NCBI GenBank assembly: GCA_035763125.1
Contig: DASUBU010000273.1
Span: forward strand, 1-46,045
Reading direction: 5' to 3'
From: SMAG-U1939 sp035763125
GTDB lineage: Bacteria > Chloroflexota > Ktedonobacteria > Ktedonobacterales > JADMIN01
Length of the DNA: 46,045 nt
The position numbers were made by a program, and so were the translations under genes. Below are positions 8,441-16,226 of this stretch, piece after piece; the stretch's first letter is position 1; each line of letters begins with the position of its first letter. Under the pieces are notes generated by a model. That model saw nothing but the letters and a program-made list of their open reading frames with translations. It did not search any database and was not told the origin of the DNA.

Positions 8441-8902
8441 ATGCCGACCATCCGCCTGGAGACGTACATCGAGGCGCCAGCGGAACGCTGCTACGATCTC
8501 GCCCTGAACGTAGACCTGCATCGTCGCTCCATGGCGCACACGCGTGAGCGCCCGGTTGCCGGTGTGATGTCGGGGGTGATGAAGCTCGGCGATACCGTCA
8601 CCTGGGAAGCCGTCCATTTTGGCATCAGACAACACCTGACATCGCGAATCATCGCCGCAGAGCGGCCGCGGCGTTTCGTTGACGAGATGGTGCGCGGGGC
8701 TTTTCAAGAGCTGACGCACATGCATGAATTCATCCCTCAACCATCCGGCACGCTCATGGTAGATATATTCATGTTCCGCGCCCCCCTGGGTCCCCTGGGG
8801 AGAATGGCTGAAAGGCTGTTCCTGACCCAATACATGACACAGCTTCTGCGCACCAGGAACCAGCATCTGAAGCACGTGGCAGAAGCCGGTACTGAGCCTT
8901 GA
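8441..8902 (+). CDS. SRPBCC (START/Bet v1-like) ligand-binding protein
   Basis: A 153-residue protein starting MPTIRLETYIEAPAERCYDL, with GAAGG just upstream. The opening 'ETYIEAPAERCYDLALNVDLH' and the later 'RFVDEMVRGAFQELTHMHEFIPQPSGTLM' and 'LGPLGRMAERLFLTQYM' follow the SRPBCC (polyketide cyclase/dehydrase-like) pattern: beta strand, two short helices, a curved sheet and a long C-terminal helix. These proteins bind hydrophobic small molecules in a deep pocket. Ligand unknown; the gene is not in an obvious operon. Confidence 0.8.
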   Translation: MPTIRLETYIEAPAERCYDLALNVDLHRRSMAHTRERPVAGVMSGVMKLGDTVTWEAVHFGIRQHLTSRIIAAERPRRFVDEMVRGAFQELTHMHEFIPQPSGTLMVDIFMFRAPLGPLGRMAERLFLTQYMTQLLRTRNQHLKHVAEAGTEP

Positions 8903-9001
8903 TCTCTGGGGCGGCTTCCGTATTACACCAGTGGCGGGAGAACCATCCGGTGCTGGATGCGCGCCGTATCCATCGCGAGTGGGGGAGAGGAGCGGGCCAT
9001 C

Positions 9002-9670
9002 ATGGCAAGCCATCGCACGCAGCCAAGAGCGCAGGTGCAGGGCGTCGCGCTGATCGAGCAGGTGATCGCGCGGGTGCGCGAGGAGCCGGACGCCATCGCC
9101 GGTTTCTGTGGCGAGCGCCCACTGCGCCAGCCGCGGCCCATCTCTGCCGACGTGCTCGAACGGCTGACATTTCCGAGCGGCAAGGCGCTGCCGCCCAGCC
9201 TGCAGCGCTGGCTGGCCTTCGACGCGAGCTGGCTGGCCGAGCTCGGCTGGTTCTCGTCGGTCGAGCCGCCGGTCTTCACGCCGCGCCGTCTGGACGAGAT
9301 CGTGCAGGCCGAATTTGATATGTGGGGCGACTTCTACGAGCCGCTGGGCGGCAGGCTGGCGGAGTGCTTTCTGCTGCCCGGCGGCTCCGACTCGCGCCGC
9401 ATCTACGCCGTCACCGAGGAGGCGGACGCGCTGGGCGAGTATCCGGTGCTGGTGGTGGATACCGACGACCTGCCCTACGCCGCTGTGATGTATCCCGGCT
9501 TCGACGTCTTTATGGCCGACGAGGCGGGGCTGGATACCTGCATCTCCGGCACCTACGAGGACCTGCACGACGATCCGCGCTACGCTGCGCGCATGGCCGC
9601 GCACGCCCACCAGCTCTTCAACGGCAAGCGCGGCATCGAGATCGGCGATGAGGAATGGGGCGGCGTGTAG
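9002..9670 (+). CDS. Hypothetical protein, weakly SMI1/KNR4-like
   Basis: A 222-residue soluble protein starting MASHRTQPRAQVQGVALI after a GAGGAG site. It has regular codon use and no membrane helix. Features are 'LERLTFPSGKALPPSLQRWLAFDASWL', then an acidic, aromatic-rich C-terminal half ('YPVLVVDTDDLPYAAVMYPGFDVFMADEAGLD', given here only in outline). The 'L-PPSLQRWLAFD' stretch resembles the start of SUKH (SMI1/KNR4) domains, which in bacteria include immunity proteins, but the match is weak. Function unknown. Confidence 0.6.
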   Translation: MASHRTQPRAQVQGVALIEQVIARVREEPDAIAGFCGERPLRQPRPISADVLERLTFPSGKALPPSLQRWLAFDASWLAELGWFSSVEPPVFTPRRLDEIVQAEFDMWGDFYEPLGGRLAECFLLPGGSDSRRIYAVTEEADALGEYPVLVVDTDDLPYAAVMYPGFDVFMADEAGLDTCISGTYEDLHDDPRYAARMAAHAHQLFNGKRGIEIGDEEWGGV

Positions 9671-9743
9671 CGCAGAAGAGGGCCAGCGGTTAAGACCGCG
9701 CCTGAACGCCCCTGTCCCCAGTGGGGAGGCCCCTGGGCCGCGA

Positions 9744-9758
9744 AGCCCGCCGCGGGCT
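9744..9758. terminator. GC hairpin between convergent genes
   Basis: Arms AGCCCG and CGGGCT with a 3-base loop lie between the hypothetical protein gene (plus) and the response regulator (minus). A neighbouring CCCC-AG-TGGGG dyad lies around 9715-9726. No T tract follows in either direction, so a terminator role is only possible. Confidence 0.3.
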
Positions 9759-9831
9759 GGGTGTCGCGCACCTATCTGTTGGAGCCGATCGTCGGGGCGT
9801 CCGGTGGACGCCCTGGCTGGGGTGAGGACTG

Positions 9832-10572
9832 CTACCCCGTCGGATCTTCGGCCGGCGCTAGCTCGCAGAAGCGGTAGCCAACGCCGCGCTCGGTGAGGAT
9901 GTACTTCGGCTGAGCGGGGTTGCGCTCGAGCTTTTGGCGCAGATAGGTAATGTAGAGCCGCAGATAGTGCGACTCGTCGCGGTACTCCGGCCCCCAGACC
10001 TTGGAGAGCAACGTCTCGTGCGTCAGCAGCCTCCCGGCGTTGTTGACGAGGTGGTAGAGCAGCTTGTACTCGGTCGGCCGCAGATTGACCTCTTCGCCGC
10101 GTACCCAGACCTTGCGCTTGTCGAAGTCAATCGTGAGGTCGGCGTCCACGACGATTTGGGTCTTGCGCGCGGGGGAGGGAGCGAAGGTGCGGCGCAGGAC
10201 GGCCTTGATGCGCGATTGCAGCTCGCGCGGACTGAAGGGCGATTTGGTGAGATAGTCGTCGGCGCCGATCTCGAGGCCGCGAATGCGGTCGTGCTCCTCC
10301 TGGCGGACGGTCAGCATGATCACCGGCACGCTGGAGACGGCACGGATGCGGCGCAATGTCTCGAAGCCATCCATCTCGGGCATCATCACGTCGAGGATGA
10401 CGAGGTCAGGCAGGTCCTCGTTGAGCCGTGCCAGCGCTTCGACGCCGTCGCTGGCCTCCAGCACACGGTAGCCCTCCACCTCCAGGTTGAGGCGCACGAC
10501 GTCCACCAGCCGCGGCTCGTCATCCACCACCAGCACGGTGATGTGGCGCGGGTCAATCTGCTCGTGCTCCAT
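9832..10572 (-). CDS. OmpR/KdpE-type response regulator
   Basis: A 246-residue protein with a receiver domain (residues 10-125) and a winged-helix DNA-binding domain (about 140-238). The receiver has the acidic pair 'VVDDEP', the phosphorylatable Asp in 'LVILDVMMPEMDG', and the Thr in 'IMLT'. The effector domain shows 'LRPTEYKLLYHL' and 'YLRLYITYLRQKLE...GVGYRF', typical of OmpR/PhoB. At the conserved Lys-Pro the sequence reads Lys-Ser-Pro ('YLTKSPFSPREL'), a one-residue insertion. The ATG at 10572 has AAGAGGG upstream and overlaps the end of the sensor kinase gene by 20 bases, so the two are coupled. Confidence 0.9.
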   Translation of the reverse strand: MEHEQIDPRHITVLVVDDEPRLVDVVRLNLEVEGYRVLEASDGVEALARLNEDLPDLVILDVMMPEMDGFETLRRIRAVSSVPVIMLTVRQEEHDRIRGLEIGADDYLTKSPFSPRELQSRIKAVLRRTFAPSPARKTQIVVDADLTIDFDKRKVWVRGEEVNLRPTEYKLLYHLVNNAGRLLTHETLLSKVWGPEYRDESHYLRLYITYLRQKLERNPAQPKYILTERGVGYRFCELAPAEDPTG

Positions 10573-12238
10573 TGCTGCCCTCTTGGCTCGATTCTACTGG
10601 TTGCTGCTGCGCGCGCTTGCGCCCGCCGAAGATCACCATCGGTGCGCGGGGCTTCTCGTCGCGCGGGAGGCTGAAGCTGAACGTGGAGCCACGCCCGATG
10701 ACGCTGCTCACCCAGATGCGCCCGCCGTGCGCCTCCACGATCGCCCGGCAGATGTAAAGGCCAAGGCCCGCGCCCTGCGTGCGGCGCGCGCTCGTGTTAT
10801 CGAGGCGCTGGAAGCGCTCGAAGATGCGCTCCTGCTCGCGCAGCGGGATGCCCTGGCCGGCGTCTGTGACGCTGACGATGACGTCCTCGGCGGTAGTCTG
10901 CCCCCGCACACGGATGCGGCTGCCCTTGGGAGCGTATTTCACGGCGTTGTCGAGCAGATTGAGCAGCACCTCCTCGATCCGCTCGCGGTCGGCCATCACC
11001 AGTGGAAAGTTGACGGGGAAGCGCACGACGATATCGCTCTCAGGGCTGCGCGCCTTAAAGCGCCGCACCACCGAGTGCGTCAGCTCGGCCAGATCCAGCT
11101 CGGTGCGCTCCATCTGCAAGCCGCCGACATGGATACGCGAGGCGTAGAGCACATTGCCCAGCAGGTGGTGCAGCCGGTCCGATTCCTCCTCGATGGCGCG
11201 CAGCCGCGTGCGCAGCGTCTCGGCATCCCAATGCGCATCCTCGCGGGCGAGCGTCGAGGCGTAGCCCTTGATGATCGCGATAGGCGTCTGCAGCTCGTGC
11301 GAGACGACCGAGACGAAGGTGTCGCGCAGCTCGTCGGCCTCGTGCGAGCGGGTGATATCACGCACGTTCAGCACGCAAGTGAGGAGCTGCCCCTGGGGCG
11401 ACTTCACGGCGGCGGCCGTCACCGAGGCGTAGACGCTCTGGCCGTCGCGTGCCAGCAGGATCAGCTCGCGGTCCACCACCGCCTGGCCCGTCTCGATGGC
11501 GCGCACCAGCGGATCGCGCTCGAAGCCGAGCGGATTGCCCTGCACATCGCGCGGCAGCAGCACATCATGGTAGAAACGGCCCAGCACCTCGTGCTGGTGC
11601 CAGGCGGTCATCGCCTCCATCGCCGGGTTGAAGCCGGTGATGCGCAACGCGCCATCCAGCGTGATGATGCCGTCACCGCTGAAGTGCAGGATGTTGCCGA
11701 GCTGGCGGTTCTCCTGGCGCAGCCGTGTCGCCTCCTGATACAGCCGGACGGCGGCGGTCAGCTCGCCGATCAAAGCCTGGCGGCGACGGGGATCCGCGAG
11801 CATGCGCTGCACAGAGAACCCAGCCGGGCCAAGCAGATGGACCTCGCCGACGGCGCCCGCCAGATCGCCGAGCGTCAGCGTGGCGACCTCGCCACCCCAT
11901 AGCTCCGGCAAGGCGACGACACGGGGCCGTCCGTCCAGCGGCTGCGGCGTCAGATTCTCGGCCAGCACCTCCACCAGTTGGACCGCCGCCGCGCGCTCGA
12001 TACCCGATGAGACGATTGGCTGCTCCTGCCGGCCGGTACCGCCGTGTTCAGTGTCGCCATCATTGCGCAGCACCAGCACCCCCGCGCCGGCATCTACCAG
12101 CGTCACGGCGTGGCCAAGCGCGCGGCGCAGCGCATCAGCCGCGCGTGCTGCCTCGGCCGCGCCGCTGGGGGCGAGCAGCGCCATTGGAGCATCACTCGCG
12201 TTCGGGTTGGTGGGAGCGTTGTGGTCGGAGTGTCTCAT
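10553..12238 (-). CDS. Soluble PAS-domain sensor histidine kinase
   Basis: A 561-residue protein without membrane segments. The N-terminal about 170 residues hold an unidentified, perhaps GAF-like, region. A PAS domain follows (about 180-300; 'GDGIITLDGALRITGFNPAMEAM'). HisKA carries the phospho-acceptor His314 in 'VVSHELQTPIA'. The HATPase_c domain has the N box 'LLNLLDNAVKYAP', G1 'DAGQGIP' and G2 'GAGLGLYI'. A basic Q-rich tail ends the protein. It presumably senses a cytoplasmic signal through PAS and phosphorylates the regulator encoded by the overlapping downstream gene. Confidence 0.9.
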   Translation of the reverse strand: MRHSDHNAPTNPNASDAPMALLAPSGAAEAARAADALRRALGHAVTLVDAGAGVLVLRNDGDTEHGGTGRQEQPIVSSGIERAAAVQLVEVLAENLTPQPLDGRPRVVALPELWGGEVATLTLGDLAGAVGEVHLLGPAGFSVQRMLADPRRRQALIGELTAAVRLYQEATRLRQENRQLGNILHFSGDGIITLDGALRITGFNPAMEAMTAWHQHEVLGRFYHDVLLPRDVQGNPLGFERDPLVRAIETGQAVVDRELILLARDGQSVYASVTAAAVKSPQGQLLTCVLNVRDITRSHEADELRDTFVSVVSHELQTPIAIIKGYASTLAREDAHWDAETLRTRLRAIEEESDRLHHLLGNVLYASRIHVGGLQMERTELDLAELTHSVVRRFKARSPESDIVVRFPVNFPLVMADRERIEEVLLNLLDNAVKYAPKGSRIRVRGQTTAEDVIVSVTDAGQGIPLREQERIFERFQRLDNTSARRTQGAGLGLYICRAIVEAHGGRIWVSSVIGRGSTFSFSLPRDEKPRAPMVIFGGRKRAQQQPVESSQEGSNGARAD

Positions 12239-12406
12239 CTCATCGGTTGGGCGCGGGCGGTGGAACCCGCATCGGCAGGCACATGAGGCAACGTAGCTCA
12301 GTGTATCACACGAGAGCCGTCACGCCCGGTCCCCTCTCTTTGTGGAGGGGAGGGGGAGGATGGCGCGCAGCCTGGCGTGTGGCGTGTAGATTGTGGCGCG
12401 TGTAGA

Positions 12407-12424
12407 GGTGATGCATGCATCACC
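12407..12424. repeat. Short palindromic repeat, copy D (GATGCATGCATC type)
   Basis: A perfect 18-base palindrome GGTGATGCATGCATCACC preceded by GTGTAGA. It differs from copy E inside ybeY only by paired changes in the arms (GGTGATG versus GGCGATG with matching right arm), which keeps the palindrome intact. This suggests selection for the hairpin or a recent common origin. Confidence 0.75.
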
Positions 12425-12459
12425 CACTGTGCTACCCTGGGCCGAAACGCCCATTGCGC

Positions 12460-12488
12460 TCGACAGCCATCGCGCTGCTCGCCATAAT
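12460..12488 (+). promoter_or_regulatory. Sigma-70-like promoter for the PKD protein gene
   Basis: TCGACA (12460-12465) and CATAAT (12483-12488) are separated by 17 bases, each one base from the consensus hexamer. Transcription from about 12495 would leave a leader of about 125 bases before the ATG at 12621. Confidence 0.5.
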
Positions 12489-12620
12489 CGGAGCCGGACG
12501 CCACTCTGGATCGGGTCGCGTGCAGCGGATCGCGGCGTGGGGCGGGGGAACTTGCCTCATGGGGCAGGCAGAGGGCAGGAGTGTGCTGTCCGGACCTGCT
12601 GGGGTTGAGAGGGGGCGAAG

Positions 12621-14009
12621 ATGCGGAACAGTTCTGTGCGGTTCTCGGGCCTACGGGTGCGGTTGGCGCTGCGGCTGGCCGCGATGCTGGCGGCCGCGCT
12701 AGCGGCGATTGTGCTGGGCCTGCCTGGTGCGCTGACCGGCGGCGGGCAGCCGGTCGCCTATGCCTGCGGCCTGGGCGCCTCGCCGACGATGCTGGCCAAT
12801 CACGTCGCGGCGATGCTCTATCCCGGTTCCACCAGCTCTTCGGCCACGGCGCCGATCATCGGCGAGTTTGCCCCGACCTATGTGGCCAAGCAGCCGATCA
12901 CCTTCGATGAGGATCTGAGTCAGCTTGTCGGCGCGCCGCCCAAGAGCAGTCTGCACCTACACTGGGATTTCGGCGATGGGTCAACCGCCGACACGCTCGC
13001 CCCCAAGCATACGTACGCCGCACCCGGCACCTACCCAGTGGTGTCCTTCCTGCTCGATAGCGGCTCACTCAACTTCTTCGACAGCGCGCAGATCACCGTC
13101 GTCGCGGCGCCTTTCAGCGATCCGCCGGTAGCCGTCATCCACGCCAGCGCCACCGCCGTGGCCGCGGGCAGCAAGGTGACCTTCGATGCGACCGGCTCGC
13201 ATGCCGTCGCCGGCACCAGCCTGAAATATAGCTGGAACTTCGCCGATAGCGACACCGCCACTGGGCCGCAGGTGACCCATACGTTCGGTGGCGCCAAGCT
13301 TGGCAGCAGCTTCGTCACGCTGATCGTGACCGATAGCCGCGGCGCACGCGGCATCGCCACCAGCCCAATCGTCGTCGTGCAGCAGCTTCCCACGGCGCAG
13401 ATCTCGGCCAGCGCAACCTCGGTCTACGCCGGCCAGCAAATCAGCTTCGATGCCAGCGGCTCCGCCGCGCCGAGTGTGCCGCCCAACGATCAGCTTACGG
13501 GCTACACCTGGGACTTCGGCGATGGCTCGCAGCCGGTCAAGACGACCACGCCAACGGCGACGCACACCTACACGCGCGTGGGTCACTACACCGTCACCGT
13601 CCAGGCGTACGACCAGCAGGGCGCGTACGGCACAGCTTCGGTGGCGCTGAGCATCGTCGCCGTCAACAACACGCCGCCCGCCGGTCCGCCGTGGCCGCTC
13701 TTCGGCGGGATCTTCGCGCTGGTTGCGCTGGTCGGCGGCTACCTCATCTATCAGGCGCAGCAGCGCCGCGCCGCGCTTGCCCGCCAGGCCATGCTGCGCC
13801 AGCAGAATGCCCGCGCCCGCCGCGTTCCCCCGGGCCAGTCACAGGGCCGCCGGCCGCCGCCGGGGCACTCCGCATCGGGTCCGCGCAATCCGTACAATCC
13901 GTATCCCACCGAGGCCCGGCCGCGGCCGCCGATGAGTCGCGACAGCGGCGCGAGCGGGCGCAACGTGCCGCCGTCGGCCCCGCGCCGTCCCCCGCGCGGC
14001 GACTACTAG
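12621..14009 (+). CDS. Surface protein with three PKD domains and C-terminal membrane anchor
   Basis: A 462-residue protein starting MRNSSVRFSGLRVRLALR, with GAGGGGG upstream. A signal sequence or N-terminal anchor spans about residues 14-40. Three PKD-type beta-sandwich repeats follow, marked by 'LHWDFGDGST', 'YSWNFADSDT' and 'YTWDFGDGSQ', each with a later 'HTY/HTF...G.Y.V' strand. A membrane helix 'WPLFGGIFALVALVGGYLIY' lies at about 355-375, then about 85 residues rich in Arg, Pro, Gly and Gln, presumably cytoplasmic. PKD domains mediate protein or carbohydrate contacts outside the cell. No catalytic domain is visible, so it may be an adhesin or scaffold. Confidence 0.85.
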   Translation: MRNSSVRFSGLRVRLALRLAAMLAAALAAIVLGLPGALTGGGQPVAYACGLGASPTMLANHVAAMLYPGSTSSSATAPIIGEFAPTYVAKQPITFDEDLSQLVGAPPKSSLHLHWDFGDGSTADTLAPKHTYAAPGTYPVVSFLLDSGSLNFFDSAQITVVAAPFSDPPVAVIHASATAVAAGSKVTFDATGSHAVAGTSLKYSWNFADSDTATGPQVTHTFGGAKLGSSFVTLIVTDSRGARGIATSPIVVVQQLPTAQISASATSVYAGQQISFDASGSAAPSVPPNDQLTGYTWDFGDGSQPVKTTTPTATHTYTRVGHYTVTVQAYDQQGAYGTASVALSIVAVNNTPPAGPPWPLFGGIFALVALVGGYLIYQAQQRRAALARQAMLRQQNARARRVPPGQSQGRRPPPGHSASGPRNPYNPYPTEARPRPPMSRDSGASGRNVPPSAPRRPPRGDY

Positions 14010-14121
14010 CGCGTCTACCGCGCCGAGGCAATAAGCGGCGTTGGCATTTGGCGTGCGATCTGCGGAGATCGAGCGCGACCGTCCCAAAGAAGTGAACAGC
14101 CTGATCGAAGGTGCCGCCAGC

Positions 14122-14892
14122 ATGCCATCAACCGACCAGCCGCATATCGAAGAGCTGCGCCAGCGCGCGGAGGCCATCGAGCCGGGCATGTCGTTCGCCG
14201 TCGCCCACGAGTCTCCGGACGGCGAGGCGACCGCCTTCGGGCTGGACGAGGCCGCGCTGCGGCGTGTCGTCGCCTGCACGCTGGCACAGATTGGCGTGGA
14301 TGAGCCGGTCGAGGTGAGCCTGCTGCTGACCGGCGACACAGGGCTACGGACGCTCAATCGCGACTATCGCGGCATAGACGCGCCGACTGACGTGCTCTCC
14401 TTCCCGCTGCTCGACCGCCCGCTCGCCAACGCCCCCGCCGATCAGCTCTGGCAGCCACCCGAGACAGAGGCCGACATCCATGCCGCTGCCACAGCCCACG
14501 CGGCGGAGAACCCCGCCGCGAAGGCCGTGCAGACGGCTCATGATAGTGGTGTAGGGGCGATGCATGCATCGCCCGGCGCAGTGGGTAGCAATGACGAAGA
14601 CGGCGAGGTCTTCGACCAGGACGGCGGCGGCGACAGCGGCGACGACAGCGGCGAGTTCGTCTTCATCGGTCCAGACGGCGAGCCGGACAGCCTGGGCGAT
14701 GTCGCCATCTCGCGCGACGCGGTGGCACGGCAGGCGGCTGAGGCCGGCCACAGTCCCGCCTGGGAGTTGGCCTATCTGCTCGCCCACGGTGTGCTCCACC
14801 TGGCCGGCTTCGACGACTATACCGAGGCCGGCTACCAGGCGATGGTCGCCCACCAGGAGGCCGCGCTCGCCTGCGCCGGCATCGCGCGCTAG
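14122..14892 (+). CDS. ybeY: Endoribonuclease YbeY with a large acidic insertion
   Basis: A 256-residue protein; YbeY is usually about 150-180. The start MPSTDQPHIEEL has GAAGGTG upstream, and a TTG at 14041 is a weaker alternative. Conserved parts are 'LNRDYRGIDAPTDVLSFPL' (79-97), 'LGDVAISRDAVARQAAEAGH' (191-210) and the metal site 'HGVLHLAGFDD' (222-232). His222 and His226 are kept, but the third ligand, normally His, is Asp232. Between the two motifs lie about 90 residues (99-190) instead of roughly ten, with an acidic Gly/Ser-rich part and a translated palindromic repeat. YbeY acts in 16S rRNA maturation and ribosome quality control. dgkA follows, as in many genomes. Confidence 0.85.
   Translation: MPSTDQPHIEELRQRAEAIEPGMSFAVAHESPDGEATAFGLDEAALRRVVACTLAQIGVDEPVEVSLLLTGDTGLRTLNRDYRGIDAPTDVLSFPLLDRPLANAPADQLWQPPETEADIHAAATAHAAENPAAKAVQTAHDSGVGAMHASPGAVGSNDEDGEVFDQDGGGDSGDDSGEFVFIGPDGEPDSLGDVAISRDAVARQAAEAGHSPAWELAYLLAHGVLHLAGFDDYTEAGYQAMVAHQEAALACAGIAR
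14555..14574. repeat. Short palindromic repeat, copy E, inside ybeY
   Basis: A perfect 20-base palindrome GGGCGATGCATGCATCGCCC preceded by GTGTAG. It lies within the ybeY reading frame and is translated as GVGAMHASPG (residues 143-152), where the TAG of GTGTAG is out of frame. It is the same repeat as copy D in the 12.4 kb intergenic gap. Confidence 0.8.
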
Positions 14893-14937
14893 TGCCATCG
14901 CCGGGGCACACGAGTGCGCGAATATGCGCGCCAACGG

Positions 14938-14946
14938 TGCTACAAT
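14938..14946 (+). promoter_or_regulatory. Possible extended -10 promoter for dgkA
   Basis: TGCTACAAT forms an extended -10 (TGn plus a one-mismatch TATAAT) about 45 bases before the dgkA start. No good -35 is seen, as expected for extended -10 promoters. A similar TGCTACACT precedes the htrA-like gene at 42663-42671. Confidence 0.35.
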
Positions 14947-15000
14947 ACTGCTGAATGCTCACTGTAGAGCATCGTGGTTCCGTGAGGGAGGATGCGCCAC

Positions 15001-15498
15001 ATGCCCGCCGCTGGCGCCGGACCCCGCCCCGCCGCACCTGACCAGGCCGCACGCGACGACCTGCCCATCGCGCCGCACGCACACGACGCCGAAGAGGGCA
15101 CGTTGCCGCCGCTCGCCCATCCCATGCGCGCCTTCGCGCGCGGTTTCATCTTCGCCGGCCGCGGGCTGTGGTACGCGCTGCGCACACAGCGCAACATGCG
15201 CGTGCATGCCACCCTGGCCGCCGCCGCGATCGTGTTGGGGCTGCTGCTGGGCATCTCAGCCGTCGAATGGGCGCTGGTCTTCGTCGCCATCGGCGGTGTG
15301 CTTGTGATAGAGCTGGTCAATACGGTGGTCGAGGCGGTGGTGGATCTGGTGACCCAGGGTTATCATCCACTCGCGCGGATCGCCAAGGATGTCGCCGCCG
15401 GCGCTGTGCTGCTCAACTCGATCCTGGCCGTCGTGATCGCGCTCTTCGTCTACCTGCCGCACCTGTGGCCGCTACTGCTGCGCGCGCTTGGGCGCTAG
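15001..15498 (+). CDS. dgkA: Diacylglycerol kinase/undecaprenol kinase family protein
   Basis: A 165-residue membrane protein. The ATG at 15001 is preferred because GGAGG ends 9 bases before it, whereas the ATG at 14992 touches the ribosome site. About 40 hydrophilic residues precede the DAGK domain. The domain has 'FIFAGRGLWYALRTQRNMRVH', three membrane helices, and the signature 'ELVNTVVEAVVDL' followed by 'HPLARIAKDVAAGAVLLNS', with the catalytic Glu and metal-binding Glu in place. In Gram-positive-type bacteria this family phosphorylates undecaprenol to recycle the cell-wall lipid carrier. It follows ybeY. Its stop overlaps that of convergent plsC by the four bases CTAG. Confidence 0.9.
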   Translation: MPAAGAGPRPAAPDQAARDDLPIAPHAHDAEEGTLPPLAHPMRAFARGFIFAGRGLWYALRTQRNMRVHATLAAAAIVLGLLLGISAVEWALVFVAIGGVLVIELVNTVVEAVVDLVTQGYHPLARIAKDVAAGAVLLNSILAVVIALFVYLPHLWPLLLRALGR

Positions 15499-16196
15499 CT
15501 CGCCGCATCGGGCGCAGAGATGGTGCGGGACGGCTCGCCGTAAGGGCCGCGCTGCTCCGGTGGCAGCAGGGCGGCGATCTGGCGCATGATCTCGTCGGTG
15601 GCGGCCACCATGTCCTCTTTCGACACCCTGCCGCCCGTACCAACCGTGAAGGGCTTGCTGTAGCGGATGGTCGCCGTGGGGCGGAAGGGGCCGTAGCGCA
15701 GCCCCGTGAAGACACGCTTGGTGCCCTGCACGCCAACCGCCACCACCGGCGCGCCCGTGCGCACCGCGACATAGCCGGTGCCTGGATGCGCCGGGATGAG
15801 CGCGCCGCTCTCGCTGCGGTGACCCTCGGGGAAGATAACGCACACCTCGCCTTCGGCCAGCAGCCGCTCGGCGGTGCGGATCGCCTCGCGGTCGCCTTCG
15901 CCACGCCGAACTGGGAAGGCCCCTAGCATGCGGATGAGAGCGCCGAGCAAAGGCTTGCGAAACAACTCGGCCTTCGCCATGAAATGCGTGATGCGCGGCA
16001 CGCGCACCGCGATCATCGGGATATCGGTCCAGTGGATGTGGTTCACCGCCAGGATCACCGGGCCGCTGCGGGGCACGTTCTCCAGCCCTTCGGTGCGCAG
16101 GCGGGCGACAAGCGGAATCACGAGCCGCGCAAAGACCCGCAGCAAGGCATAACCAAAGCGCCAGGCTGTGCCGTCCTGGCGTGGGATGTCTGCCAT
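15495..16196 (-). CDS. plsC: 1-acyl-sn-glycerol-3-phosphate acyltransferase (PlsC family)
   Basis: A 233-residue protein with the acyltransferase motifs in order: H-x4-D as 'NHIHWTD' (His53, Asp58), then 'GAFPVRRGEGDREAI', then 'FPEGHRSESG', which corresponds to FPEGTRS with Thr replaced by His. An amphipathic or membrane-associated N-terminus (about 15-32) precedes the domain. It transfers an acyl chain to lysophosphatidic acid in phospholipid synthesis. It lies 30 bases downstream of cmk, a common operon pairing. The C-terminal tail beyond about residue 205 is poorly conserved. Confidence 0.88.
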   Translation of the reverse strand: MADIPRQDGTAWRFGYALLRVFARLVIPLVARLRTEGLENVPRSGPVILAVNHIHWTDIPMIAVRVPRITHFMAKAELFRKPLLGALIRMLGAFPVRRGEGDREAIRTAERLLAEGEVCVIFPEGHRSESGALIPAHPGTGYVAVRTGAPVVAVGVQGTKRVFTGLRYGPFRPTATIRYSKPFTVGTGGRVSKEDMVAATDEIMRQIAALLPPEQRGPYGEPSRTISAPDAAS

Positions 16197-16226
16197 GGGG
16201 TACCTCCTATGGCTATGGCGCCTGGC

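Larger units (their letters stand above)
12239..12620. other. Gene-free divergent intergenic region
   Basis: About 380 bases between the kinase start (minus) and the PKD protein gene (plus). It contains GGCGTGT-type direct repeats around 12373-12404, palindromic repeat copy D at 12407-12424 and a plausible promoter at 12460-12488. Short open frames here look like shadows and lack coding character. Confidence 0.6.

Noticed and set aside
10487..11902. Plus-strand open frame of 471 residues
   Set aside because: It is antisense to the histidine kinase. No family character.
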